Shown here in pieces: positions 18,512 to 26,208 of a stretch of 37,744 nt of DNA (position 1 is the stretch's first letter; every line of letters starts with the position of its first letter). Where the stretch lies: positions 1 through 37,744 of the forward strand of contig JAQXZB010000047.1 in assembly GCA_029226975.1 (NCBI GenBank), given 5' to 3'. This DNA is from Clostridiales bacterium. Lineage in GTDB: Bacteria; Bacillota; Clostridia; UBA1381. The notes beneath the pieces were generated by a model. That model did not search any database. It saw only the letters and a program-made list of their open reading frames with translations, and had not been told where the DNA came from. Both the position numbers and the translations under genes were made by a program.

Positions 18512-20347
18512 ATGTTTACTAATATAAACCCAAGAAAAATACTCCTTGCCCTAATAGATGCGGCAATGATATTCGCTTCATTTCTTGTATCATCGCTGCT
18601 TTTAAACGGGCTGGGACTGATTACGCAAAGCTTCAGAGAAGGTTTTTTGTCACTTGTTGTGCTGCTTGCCTCCATGATGATATTCATGATCGCCCTGCGC
18701 GTATATTCCAATATATGGCGTTACGCGCAGATAAAGGATTTTCTAAAATGCTTTATCGGAGCAACCATGGGCTTTTTAGCGGCATATTTTATATGCGATC
18801 TGGCGGGACTTCGCCACTCGGATGTTGTTCTTGCTTTTGCATATCTTATATCCATTTGCTCCATTGTTGTATCAAGAACAATATACAGCTGGCTTTTTGA
18901 GCTGATAAAATACAAATCAAAAAGCAAAGAGGAGAAAATTCCCACTCTTATTGTCGGTGCCGGCATGGCGGGACACAGAATTATAAGCGAAATGCGGGAG
19001 TTTACCTGCTCATATCTTCCCATTGCCATTGTAGATGACGATTCGCAAAAGCAAAACACCTATGTGCGCGGAGTTAAGGTCATGGGACGCACCCGCGACA
19101 TTCCGAAAATCTGCCGCGAGCGCAATATTTCCACCATTCTTGTTGCCATTCCCTCAGTGGACACAAAGGAACGCCAGAGAATTTTAGACATATGCTCTAC
19201 CACCCAATGTACAGTAAAAACCCTTCCCTATGTGCATGAAATAATAGACTTTGAGGACTTAATGAGCCAGACTCAGGACATTAAAATAGAGGATCTTTTG
19301 GGCAGAGAGGTTATCACCTTTGACAATCAAAACGTCATGCAGTTTATTGAAAATAAAATCTGCATGGTAACCGGCGGCGGCGGTTCAATAGGCTCGGAGC
19401 TTTGCCGCCATATCGCAAAATACGACCCGAAAAAGCTTATAATTGTGGATATATCGGAAAACGGGGCCTATGACATACAGCAGGAGCTGCTTCGTCAATT
19501 CGGCAGTGCCTTAAACCTTGAGGTGGAAATTGCCTCGGTGAGGGATTACGCAAAGATGGATTTACTGTTCTCCACCTACCGCCCCGACCTTGTTTTTCAC
19601 GCCGCCGCCCACAAGCACGTTCCGCTGATGGAAACAAATCCCGAAGAGGCGGTAAAAAACAACATCGTAGGTACATACAATGTGGCAACGCTTTCGGATT
19701 TTTACAAGGTACAGCGTTTTGTGCTAATATCAACGGACAAGGCAGTTAATCCGACAAATGTAATGGGCGCGTCAAAGCGTTGCTGTGAGATGATTATACA
19801 GGAAATGGGACGTCATTCAAAGCATACCGCATTTATTGCAGTGCGCTTCGGAAACGTACTGGGCTCCAACGGCTCGGTTATTCCGCTTTTTGAAAAGCAG
19901 CTTGCCGCAGGCGGACCTCTTACCGTTACCCACCCGGATATTATAAGGTACTTTATGACAATTCCCGAAGCGGTATCCCTTATTTTACAGGCAGCATCGG
20001 GAGCACAGGGCGGCGAGATATTCGTGCTGGATATGGGCGAGCCTGTAAAAATCGTCACCCTTGCCGAAAACCTTATAAAACTTCACGGCAAAACGCCCTA
20101 CAAGGACATTGACATAGTATTTACGGGTCTGCGCCCCGGAGAAAAGCTTTTTGAGGAGCTTTTGATGGACGAGGAGGGACTGCGTAAAACGGACAATAAA
20201 AAAATATTTATCGGTTCTCCCATAGAGATAAACGAGGAAGTATTCTTAAAGCAGTTGGACAAGCTAAAAAGCATTGCCCTAAGCAACGACAAGGCGTCCG
20301 TTGTTGAGCTTCTCAAAAAAATAGTTCCCACCTTTACCCATAAATGA
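18512..20347 (+). CDS. Membrane-bound nucleotide-sugar 4,6-dehydratase/epimerase, CapD/WbpM type
   Basis: A 611-residue protein of the large SDR family that acts on UDP-N-acetylhexosamines at the start of capsule, O-antigen or glycoprotein sugar synthesis. Four N-terminal membrane helices (about 1-115) are followed by a first Rossmann domain (VGAGMAG near 147) and a second, catalytic one (TGGGGSIG near 286). The catalytic signature is S407-T-D-K410 and MxxxK (M418, K422), where methionine replaces the usual tyrosine, as in inverting 4,6-dehydratases such as WbpM. The ATG at 18512 follows AAGGTGA; a GTG three codons earlier is inside that site. No other polysaccharide genes lie nearby, which is a little unusual. 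Confidence 0.92.
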   Translation: MFTNINPRKILLALIDAAMIFASFLVSSLLLNGLGLITQSFREGFLSLVVLLASMMIFMIALRVYSNIWRYAQIKDFLKCFIGATMGFLAAYFICDLAGLRHSDVVLAFAYLISICSIVVSRTIYSWLFELIKYKSKSKEEKIPTLIVGAGMAGHRIISEMREFTCSYLPIAIVDDDSQKQNTYVRGVKVMGRTRDIPKICRERNISTILVAIPSVDTKERQRILDICSTTQCTVKTLPYVHEIIDFEDLMSQTQDIKIEDLLGREVITFDNQNVMQFIENKICMVTGGGGSIGSELCRHIAKYDPKKLIIVDISENGAYDIQQELLRQFGSALNLEVEIASVRDYAKMDLLFSTYRPDLVFHAAAHKHVPLMETNPEEAVKNNIVGTYNVATLSDFYKVQRFVLISTDKAVNPTNVMGASKRCCEMIIQEMGRHSKHTAFIAVRFGNVLGSNGSVIPLFEKQLAAGGPLTVTHPDIIRYFMTIPEAVSLILQAASGAQGGEIFVLDMGEPVKIVTLAENLIKLHGKTPYKDIDIVFTGLRPGEKLFEELLMDEEGLRKTDNKKIFIGSPIEINEEVFLKQLDKLKSIALSNDKASVVELLKKIVPTFTHK

Positions 20348-20354
20348 GTCGATT

Positions 20355-20385
20355 ATTGCATTAAGCGCCCGGCGCTTAATGCAAT
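20355..20385 (+). terminator. Perfect 15-bp inverted repeat, probable terminator
   Basis: Arms 20355-20369 and 20371-20385 are perfect reverse complements around a single C. It lies 7 bases after the dehydratase stop. The following sequence is only modestly T-rich, so termination is likely but not certain; a protein-binding palindrome is the alternative. Confidence 0.6.
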
Positions 20386-20406
20386 TTACATATAAGGAGA
20401 TTTCTC

Positions 20407-21321
20407 ATGGAAAAATTATTTACAAAGCCCGCATACGTCATAATCACAGCCGCAATATGCAATATGCTCTGGGGCAGTGCATATCCGGCAATAAAAATAG
20501 GCTATGAGCTGTTTGCCGTAACCGACGCTCCCCAAAAAATCCTCTTTGCCAGCATACGCTTTATTTTAGCCGGCTTAATGGTTCTTGCCTTGTCCGTACC
20601 GATACAGAAAAAAGCTCCCACATTTAAAAAGGAAGCGTTTTTTCCGATACTTTTAACAGCCTTTGTATACACCTTTTTGGAATATATATTTTTCTACATC
20701 GGTCTGTCAAACACAACAGGCTCCAACGGCTCTATTTTCAACTCAACCTCCACCTTCATGGCGGTAATAATCGCGCATTTTGTCTACAAAGATGACAAGC
20801 TTACCGCAAAGAAGCTCATAGGCTCCGCAATAGGCTTTGCCGGGGTCATAGCCGCCACAATGTCCGGCGGGCGGTTTTCTTTTAAGCCCGACGGCGAGGG
20901 CTTTATTATGCTTGCCGCTCTTTGCTTTGTGATAGGCTCCATGATAAGCAAGCACGCCGCAAAAACCACTCCGGTTATGACCGTTACCGGATATAATCTG
21001 CTTTTCGGCGGCATTATGCTCACAGTGTTCGGGCTTGCTCCGGGCGGTATGCTTACACAGATAAGCGCCAAGGGCATTTTTGTGCTGTTGTATCTTGCTT
21101 TTTTGTCCGCCTGCGCTTTTACGCTGTGGACAATGCTGTTAAAATACAACCCCGTAGGCAGCATAAGCGTTTATAATTTTATTATTCCCGTATTCGGTAC
21201 TCTGCTGTCGGCTCTGCTCCTTAAGGAGGACGCACTCAGGTGGGAATATCTGCTTTCGCTTGCCCTTGTCTGCGCCGGAATAATCATAGTAAATGCCCCG
21301 AAAAAAGCCCAAAAGCCTTGA
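20407..21321 (+). CDS. EamA/DMT-family transporter
   Basis: A 304-residue membrane protein with about ten helices in two repeated EamA units (about 12-150 and 160-300). The first helix region NMLWGSAYPAIKIGYELF and the pattern of small residues at helix ends are typical of drug/metabolite exporters of the 10-TMS type. Substrate unknown. The ATG is well placed after AAGGAGA, downstream of the inverted repeat at 20355, so it may have its own weak promoter or depend on read-through. Confidence 0.9.
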   Translation: MEKLFTKPAYVIITAAICNMLWGSAYPAIKIGYELFAVTDAPQKILFASIRFILAGLMVLALSVPIQKKAPTFKKEAFFPILLTAFVYTFLEYIFFYIGLSNTTGSNGSIFNSTSTFMAVIIAHFVYKDDKLTAKKLIGSAIGFAGVIAATMSGGRFSFKPDGEGFIMLAALCFVIGSMISKHAAKTTPVMTVTGYNLLFGGIMLTVFGLAPGGMLTQISAKGIFVLLYLAFLSACAFTLWTMLLKYNPVGSISVYNFIIPVFGTLLSALLLKEDALRWEYLLSLALVCAGIIIVNAPKKAQKP

Positions 21322-21372
21322 AATATGTCAATTTACCGCGTTTACCCCGGTTATTTTTGTGAAAAATGCTTC

Positions 21373-21400
21373 TTGACTATAAATTTGAGCATGGTATAAT
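21373..21400 (+). promoter_or_regulatory. Promoter of the gene at 21431
   Basis: TTGACT (21373-21378), 16-bp spacer, extended -10 TGG-TATAAT (TATAAT at 21395-21400). Confidence 0.82.
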
Positions 21401-21430
21401 TATTTTTGTAGGCAGGATAAGGAGGCAAAT

Positions 21431-22114
21431 ATGGGAACTTGGATAGTACATCTTAGAATAGCCGATTATTTCATAAACAAATTGAGCGGGCTTGACGCGT
21501 CCGAATTTGCGGCAGGGTCTGTCGCTCCCGACTGCGGCTACGGAAAAAAAGACAGCTTCGGCAGCTTTACTCCGCCCCCCTCGGTAACTCATTGGACGCC
21601 CACCGGCAAAAAGGTCAATTGCCGCTACAAGGATTTTTACAGCACATATTTAAAGGACTGCTCGGACATGAAAGCATATTCCTTTTATTTAGGCTACTAC
21701 ATACATCTTTTAACCGACGTTGTATGGTCATCGCAAATTTACCTGCCCACGCATATAAAATTCAAGGCCGAATACGATAAAAATCCCGACTTTCTCCTTA
21801 CCATAAAAAAGGACTGGAACGATTTGGACTTTAGATACCTTACGGAGCATCCGAATTTCAAGGCGTTTGCGCTTTTAGCGGCAAAGGACGAGGTACGCCG
21901 GTATCTCCCCTATTATGAGCCGGATCAGCTGAGCGTACAATGCAGATATATTGTAGACTTTTATCGGTGCGGCATAAAGACGGCGCATCCGTACAGAAAA
22001 TACTTCTATCTCACACCCGAGGAGCAAAACAGCTTCATATCGGACGTTACGGGCGTAATCGAAATGGATTTAATCAAAAAAGGCGTTCTCAGGCCGCTGC
22101 TTTGCGCGGTATAA
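21431..22114 (+). CDS. Zinc-dependent phospholipase C-like protein
   Basis: A 227-residue protein of the Zn_dep_PLPC-type family. It starts MGTWIVHLRIADYF and keeps likely metal-site residues H7, D34 (GSVAPDCG), H54 (THW), H92 and D96 (IHLLTDVVW). No signal peptide is present, so a cytoplasmic hydrolase is more likely than a secreted toxin. Monocistronic: its own promoter upstream and a GGGGACA/TGTCCCC hairpin right after the stop. Substrate unknown; many clostridia carry such small genes annotated as zinc-dependent phospholipase C. Confidence 0.78.
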   Translation: MGTWIVHLRIADYFINKLSGLDASEFAAGSVAPDCGYGKKDSFGSFTPPPSVTHWTPTGKKVNCRYKDFYSTYLKDCSDMKAYSFYLGYYIHLLTDVVWSSQIYLPTHIKFKAEYDKNPDFLLTIKKDWNDLDFRYLTEHPNFKAFALLAAKDEVRRYLPYYEPDQLSVQCRYIVDFYRCGIKTAHPYRKYFYLTPEEQNSFISDVTGVIEMDLIKKGVLRPLLCAV

Positions 22115-22116
22115 AC

Positions 22117-22134
22117 GGGGACAAACTTGTCCCC
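22117..22134 (+). terminator. Hairpin after the phospholipase-like gene
   Basis: GGGGACAA and TTGTCCCC around a 2-nt centre, starting 2 bases beyond the stop codon. No T run follows, so it is at best a weak terminator. Confidence 0.45.
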
Positions 22135-22197
22135 ACACCGAGCAAGGCCGGCTTTGTCATCAATTGCAATAATATTCCCAAAATTTTATTAAAATTA

Positions 22198-22226
22198 TTT
22201 ACATCTTTTATTTTTTGTGATATAAT
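22198..22226 (+). promoter_or_regulatory. Promoter of the rod-like RNA
   Basis: TTTACA (22198-22203), 17-bp spacer, extended -10 TGA-TATAAT (TATAAT at 22221-22226). Start expected near 22232. Confidence 0.82.
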
Positions 22227-22232
22227 GATACA

Positions 22233-22418
22233 GTCACATACTTACAATAGAATAAAATTGTTACGCAAAGGCTATTATATAGGTAAAAGCGCATTCTTCC
22301 GCTTTGCCATACCTTTGCGTTGGTAAATTTATTGTAAGTGTGTGACAACTCTGACAATTCGGAGATAATGCGTTTTTCGGTGCATAGCTCCGGTTCTGAG
22401 GTGGGTTATGCACTTTTT
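22233..22418 (+). ncRNA. Candidate small RNA of about 187 nt with a long rod-like hairpin
   Basis: The transcript would begin with a 114-base rod (22233-22346): a 19-bp closing stem with only G-U irregularities, an internal loop, a perfect 9-bp ACGCAAAGG/CCTTTGCGT stem, a second internal loop and a 9-bp apical stem. A small CTCTGA/TCGGAG hairpin follows, then a terminator (22380-22413 plus five T). No open frame. Length and rod shape recall 6S RNA, but I cannot confirm its consensus. A leader for the downstream operon is less likely, because that operon has its own consensus promoter after the terminator. Confidence 0.6.
22380..22418 (+). terminator. Terminator of the rod-like RNA
   Basis: GTGCATA (22380-22386) pairs with TATGCAC (22407-22413), followed by TTTTT (22414-22418). 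Confidence 0.78.
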
Positions 22419-22467
22419 AATTGCATTTTTTCCGAATAAACGGATTTAATAATTTTTAATATTTTTG

Positions 22468-22496
22468 TTGACAATTGTATACATTTGTATTATAAT
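22468..22496 (+). promoter_or_regulatory. Consensus promoter of the RHH-SPFH operon
   Basis: Exact TTGACA (22468-22473), 17-bp spacer, exact TATAAT (22491-22496). TTGACAA at the -35 is mirrored by TTGTCAA at 22511-22517, so the promoter is bracketed by inverted heptamers that could serve autorepression. Confidence 0.88.
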
Positions 22497-22535
22497 ACTA
22501 AATGAGATATTTGTCAATAGTTGAAGGTGATAAAT

Positions 22536-22727
22536 TTGGAAAAAAAGAAGCTTGTAATATCCCCCAAAAAATATATAGGCGAAACTGCGGTTGTTTCAGC
22601 AAGACTGCCTAACGATTTAATTAAAAGAGTAGACGAGATTTGCGAAGCAACAAGCAGAACACGAAACGAGATTTTACAGATGTGTATTGAATTTGCAGTT
22701 GATAATATTGAAATACAAGGGAGGTAG
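22536..22727 (+). CDS. Ribbon-helix-helix DNA-binding protein
   Basis: A 63-residue protein with a CopG/Arc-like fold: a short strand VVSARLPNDLIKRVDEICEA followed by a second helix beginning SRTRNEILQMCIEFAV. I place the start at TTG 22536, which has AAGGTGA five bases upstream; the frame also opens at an earlier TTG at 22521 without a good site. Such proteins are usually dimeric repressors. Being first in the operon, behind a consensus promoter bracketed by inverted heptamers, it probably regulates itself and the three membrane-linked genes that follow. It is not followed by a recognisable toxin. Confidence 0.85.
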   Translation: MEKKKLVISPKKYIGETAVVSARLPNDLIKRVDEICEATSRTRNEILQMCIEFAVDNIEIQGR

Positions 22728-22731
22728 ATTT

Positions 22732-23910
22732 ATGTTTAAAATATTCGATGTTATAAAGTATGAGGGAAATAACGATACGTTTATATGGAAGCATCCCTGT
22801 GAGGATTTTAACTGCCTTTCACAGTTAATCGTACATGAAAATCAAGAGGCGGTTTTCTATATGAACGGACAAGCTCTTGACCTTTTCGGACCCGGAAGAT
22901 ATACCCTTAAAACCCAAAATATTCCTTTAATAGGCCAAGCTCTCAACTTGGTAACGGGAGGAATGTCGCCATTTCACTGTGAGGTATATTTCATAAACAA
23001 AAGCGAGCAGATGTCCATTAAATGGGGTACCGATTCGAGAGTTCAGTTTATAGAGCCGACTTATAACTTTCCCCTTTCCGTCGGCGCATCGGGCGAAATG
23101 AGCCTGCGGGCGGCAGACAGCCGAAAGCTTTTAGTAAAGCTGGTGGGAACGGAGAATGACTTATCACAAGCGAAATTGGTATCTCATTTCCGTTCATTCC
23201 TGATGACAAGAGTTAAGACTTACATAGCCCAAATCATCAAATCCGAAAGCATAAATATATTTGAAATAGACGAAAGATTGACCCAATTTTCAGAGGCTAT
23301 ACGAAATCTGTTAGTTCCCGATTTTGACGATTACGGAATTTCTCTTGAGAAATTCTTTGTAAACAGGGTTATGAAGCCGGACGGAGAAGCGCAGTATGAA
23401 AAATTCAAGGAGCTGCATTTCCGTCAATATGCCGATGTTGCGGAGGCAAAGCTCCGTCAGCAGACTACTATAATAGAAGCCGAAACAGAAGCTCAAAAAA
23501 CCGTTATAGATTCCAAGGCTCAGGCTGCAAAGCGCGCCCAGGAAGGATATACTTATCAGCAGGAACGCGGTTTTGACGTTGCCGAAAAGGTTGCGGAAAA
23601 TGAAGCTGTGGGCGAATTTACCAATATGGGCGTAGGCTTCGGTACTATGGCGGGAGTAGGCGGTGCAGTCGGCGGCATGGTTGGCGGTATGATGAACGAC
23701 GCAATGAATACGGCCGCAAGTTCTCCGAAGGAGAATACACACACAGCCCATGGTTTTTGCGAGGAGTGCGGAGCACCGCTTTACTCTGAATCTGATTTTT
23801 GTGAGGAGTGCGGAGCAAAGGTAATCAATCACAACGACATATGCAAAAACTGTGGGTATAAATTCGAACGCCAAAGCAAGTTCTGTCCCAAGTGCGGAAC
23901 AAGGAGGTGA
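22732..23910 (+). CDS. SPFH-domain protein with C-terminal double zinc ribbon (YdjI-like)
   Basis: A 392-residue protein resembling Bacillus YdjI and the 'virion core protein' SPFH family. The SPFH/band-7 domain covers about 25-240, followed by a charged helix (AKLRQQTTIIEAETEAQK), a Gly/Met-rich linker near 300-320, and two zinc ribbons at 340-392 with four CxxC pairs (C343/C346, C357/C360, C371/C374, C385/C388). In Bacillus the ydj genes belong to envelope-stress, PspA-related functions. The ATG at 22732 has GGGAGG upstream; only four bases separate it from the RHH stop. Role in a membrane scaffold is inferred. Confidence 0.88.
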   Translation: MFKIFDVIKYEGNNDTFIWKHPCEDFNCLSQLIVHENQEAVFYMNGQALDLFGPGRYTLKTQNIPLIGQALNLVTGGMSPFHCEVYFINKSEQMSIKWGTDSRVQFIEPTYNFPLSVGASGEMSLRAADSRKLLVKLVGTENDLSQAKLVSHFRSFLMTRVKTYIAQIIKSESINIFEIDERLTQFSEAIRNLLVPDFDDYGISLEKFFVNRVMKPDGEAQYEKFKELHFRQYADVAEAKLRQQTTIIEAETEAQKTVIDSKAQAAKRAQEGYTYQQERGFDVAEKVAENEAVGEFTNMGVGFGTMAGVGGAVGGMVGGMMNDAMNTAASSPKENTHTAHGFCEECGAPLYSESDFCEECGAKVINHNDICKNCGYKFERQSKFCPKCGTRR

Positions 23911-23916
23911 TAATGT

Positions 23917-24609
23917 ATGACCAAGGCTTTTAAATTTTATGCCGCCATCTGGGCTGTCAGTTTGATTGTATTTAATTTTGCGGCTTTTATCTGCTGTGCA
24001 AAGGTTAATATGATAACAGGCAGCTTTTGGATAGGATATATTTTTATAGTGCTGGCGTTTATCGGGCAGCTTGCCGCAAGCTATATTGCTTTTAAAGCAG
24101 AAAACGCACAAAAGATGTTTTACAATATGTCATTATTCACAATAAGCTGTATCAGTCTTGCCGCAATGCTGATGTTCGGTGTAATGTGCATGGTTATTCC
24201 CCTCTTTCCCCTATGGCTCGGGGCTTCCTTGTGTATTATAATTACAGGCATATCCACCGTTATAAACATGACAGCCTATTGTGCCGCAAAAACGGCAGCA
24301 AGTATGGATAATGAAATAAACGCCAAAACATACACAATAAAAACGCTTACATCACAAGCCGAACATTTAATGGCATCAGCCAAATCAGACGAAATAAAAA
24401 GCGCCTGCAAAAAAGCATACGAGGCATTACGCTACAGCGATCCAATGAGCAATACAGCGCTTTCGGAATTAAACGAGCAGCTGCAGTGCCAATTCAAGGC
24501 CTTTGAGGACGCAGTCTTTTCCGAGGACTTTGAGCTGCTCTCTTCGGTTTTATGTGACTTACTTGACTTAATCGATAAAAGAAACAAAAAATGCAAATTA
24601 TTAAAATAG
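23917..24609 (+). CDS. Four-helix membrane protein of unknown function
   Basis: A 230-residue protein with about four membrane helices in the first 140 residues and a cytoplasmic helical C-terminal part (about 145-230) of predicted coiled character. I do not recognise a family. The ribosome site AGGAGGTGAT overlaps the stop codon of the SPFH gene, so translation is coupled. Its place between two zinc ribbon/membrane proteins suggests it is part of the same membrane complex. Confidence 0.8.
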   Translation: MTKAFKFYAAIWAVSLIVFNFAAFICCAKVNMITGSFWIGYIFIVLAFIGQLAASYIAFKAENAQKMFYNMSLFTISCISLAAMLMFGVMCMVIPLFPLWLGASLCIIITGISTVINMTAYCAAKTAASMDNEINAKTYTIKTLTSQAEHLMASAKSDEIKSACKKAYEALRYSDPMSNTALSELNEQLQCQFKAFEDAVFSEDFELLSSVLCDLLDLIDKRNKKCKLLK

Positions 24610-24614
24610 ATTAA

Positions 24615-24644
24615 ATGGAGGACAAAAAAATGGAGGACAAAAAA
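24615..24644 (+). repeat. 15-bp tandem duplication carrying a start codon and ribosome site
   Basis: ATGGAGGACAAAAAA occurs twice in a row (24615-24629, 24630-24644) and is followed by a third ATG at 24645. Each unit contains an ATG and a GGAGG that is well spaced for the next ATG. Confidence 0.95.
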
Positions 24645-26105
24645 ATGGATAACGAAAAAACAAAGGTAACTTCTGCACTATGTACAAATTGCGGCGGACA
24701 GCTTGATATTGACACATCCCAAGAAACGGTTGAATGTCCCTATTGCGCGACAAAATACAATGTTTCCGACTTGCTTGATGAAAGCGACGCTGTGCGAATA
24801 GAAAAAATCAAACAGCGCACTCAAAAAGATGTCGAAATCGAAAAGCTCAGACACGAAAAGGAAATGGCACAGAAGCACGAGGATAAAGCAAACAAAGAGG
24901 CATTTAAGAAAAGTAAATTCAGCAAGGTATTGATAGTATTCGCCATTATATGCGGTCTGATGTGCGCCGTATCCTTCAACGACAAAAAAATCCTTTCCGG
25001 AATTATCGCTCTTATTCAGGTGGGATTGTTTGCCGCCGCATGGCTTATGGGAATGCATAAGGTGAAAGAGCCTAAAAAAGGAATAAAATCATTGGCATCT
25101 ATTCTTGCTTTTTTGCTGTTTATTCCTTATTTCGGCGCATTCAATTCAAGCTCAAGCAACACCCAAAAAATCAATTGGAATGATATGGTGCTTTGCGAGA
25201 AGCTGCCCGAACCCGCTTCCAAGGTAGGTACGATAAGCTCCAATTCGGAGGAAAGGTTAAGCGTTGATATGCATAAAACTTCACAAAAGGATTACAGCGA
25301 ATATGTGAGCCAATGCGAAGCACTGGGTTTTACTACAGACGCCGATAAAACGGAAACAAACTACAGTGCCTACAATGCCGACGGTTATAAGCTTCACTTA
25401 TCATATTACGAGCGCAACAAAGAGTTAAGTATAGATCTTGACGCTCCCATGAAGCTGTCCGAAATAACATGGCCCAATACCCCCTTGACAAATCAGATTC
25501 CCGTACCAAATTCAACCTTGGGCAAAGTAAACTACGAACACGCAGATTCATACTCTGTATACATCGGCAATATGCAAAAAAGCGATTATGATGCCTATGT
25601 TCAAAGCTGCATGGATAAAGGCTTTAATATCGATTACAGCAAGAACGAAAACAGCTTCCATGCCGATAACTCCTCAGGAAGCCATTTGTCACTGGAATAC
25701 AGAGGCAATAATATTATGTACATAAGCATCGAGGCACCGGATAATTCAGCGGCCGCACAGACTACCGAAGCACCCAAAGACACTCCCCAACCGGCATCCG
25801 ATACAAAAGACACAAAACCCGCAAGCACCACAGCCGACAGCGGCGTTTCTCCCGATTTTAAAGCCGCTATGGACAGTTATGAGCAGTTCTTTGATGAATA
25901 TATTGCATTCATGAAAAAATACGAAAGCTCCGACGGTACCGATTTAAGTCTGCTTGCGGACTACACCAAATATATGGCAAAATATGCCGATACAATGCAG
26001 AAGCTTGAAAATATAGAAAGTGATGATTTGAATGCGGCAGAGCTTGCATATTATACCGAGGTTCACGCGCGAATTATAGGAAAATTGGCAGAAGTCGGGC
26101 AATAA
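24630..26105 (+). CDS. Zinc-ribbon membrane protein with duplicated C-terminal domain
   Basis: A 491-residue protein. It has an N-terminal zinc ribbon (CTNC...CPYC within the first 45 residues), a charged coiled-coil segment, two or three membrane helices at about 90-170, and then two copies of an approximately 85-residue domain (both of the form P-x-S-x-x-G-K/T...Y-x-x-Y-V-x-x-C...GF...L-x-Y...I-S/D-I...AP), resembling the repeat domain often labelled DUF6591. A Ser/Thr/Pro-rich linker and a short helical C-terminal domain follow. The start could be 24630 or 24645, since both have GGAGG at 8 bases; 24615 has none. Probably an envelope sensor or part of the SPFH module; not proven. Confidence 0.83.
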   Translation: MEDKKMDNEKTKVTSALCTNCGGQLDIDTSQETVECPYCATKYNVSDLLDESDAVRIEKIKQRTQKDVEIEKLRHEKEMAQKHEDKANKEAFKKSKFSKVLIVFAIICGLMCAVSFNDKKILSGIIALIQVGLFAAAWLMGMHKVKEPKKGIKSLASILAFLLFIPYFGAFNSSSSNTQKINWNDMVLCEKLPEPASKVGTISSNSEERLSVDMHKTSQKDYSEYVSQCEALGFTTDADKTETNYSAYNADGYKLHLSYYERNKELSIDLDAPMKLSEITWPNTPLTNQIPVPNSTLGKVNYEHADSYSVYIGNMQKSDYDAYVQSCMDKGFNIDYSKNENSFHADNSSGSHLSLEYRGNNIMYISIEAPDNSAAAQTTEAPKDTPQPASDTKDTKPASTTADSGVSPDFKAAMDSYEQFFDEYIAFMKKYESSDGTDLSLLADYTKYMAKYADTMQKLENIESDDLNAAELAYYTEVHARIIGKLAEVGQ

Positions 26106-26149
26106 TTTGCATAGTGCGCAAAAAAGACAAATTCAAGCCTGAGAAAGCA

Positions 26150-26178
26150 TTGCAAAAAACCGTATTATGTGCTATAAT
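26150..26178 (+). promoter_or_regulatory. lepA promoter
   Basis: TTGCAA (26150-26155), 17-bp spacer, TATAAT (26173-26178), about 30 bases before the lepA start. Confidence 0.8.
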
Positions 26179-26208
26179 AGATAAAAATACTATGCATGGA
26201 GGACTGAC

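Noticed and set aside
21335-21351. Terminator after the EamA transporter
   Set aside because: Only a 4-bp ACCG/CGGT stem could be formed before a T run; too weak to annotate.
22536-22727. Antitoxin of a toxin-antitoxin pair
   Set aside because: The RHH protein is followed by an SPFH protein of 392 residues, not by a small toxin of a known family.
23311-24111. 266-residue open frame on the minus strand
   Set aside because: It is antisense to the SPFH and four-helix genes, which have clear domains, ribosome sites and operon spacing. The composition looks like a shadow frame.
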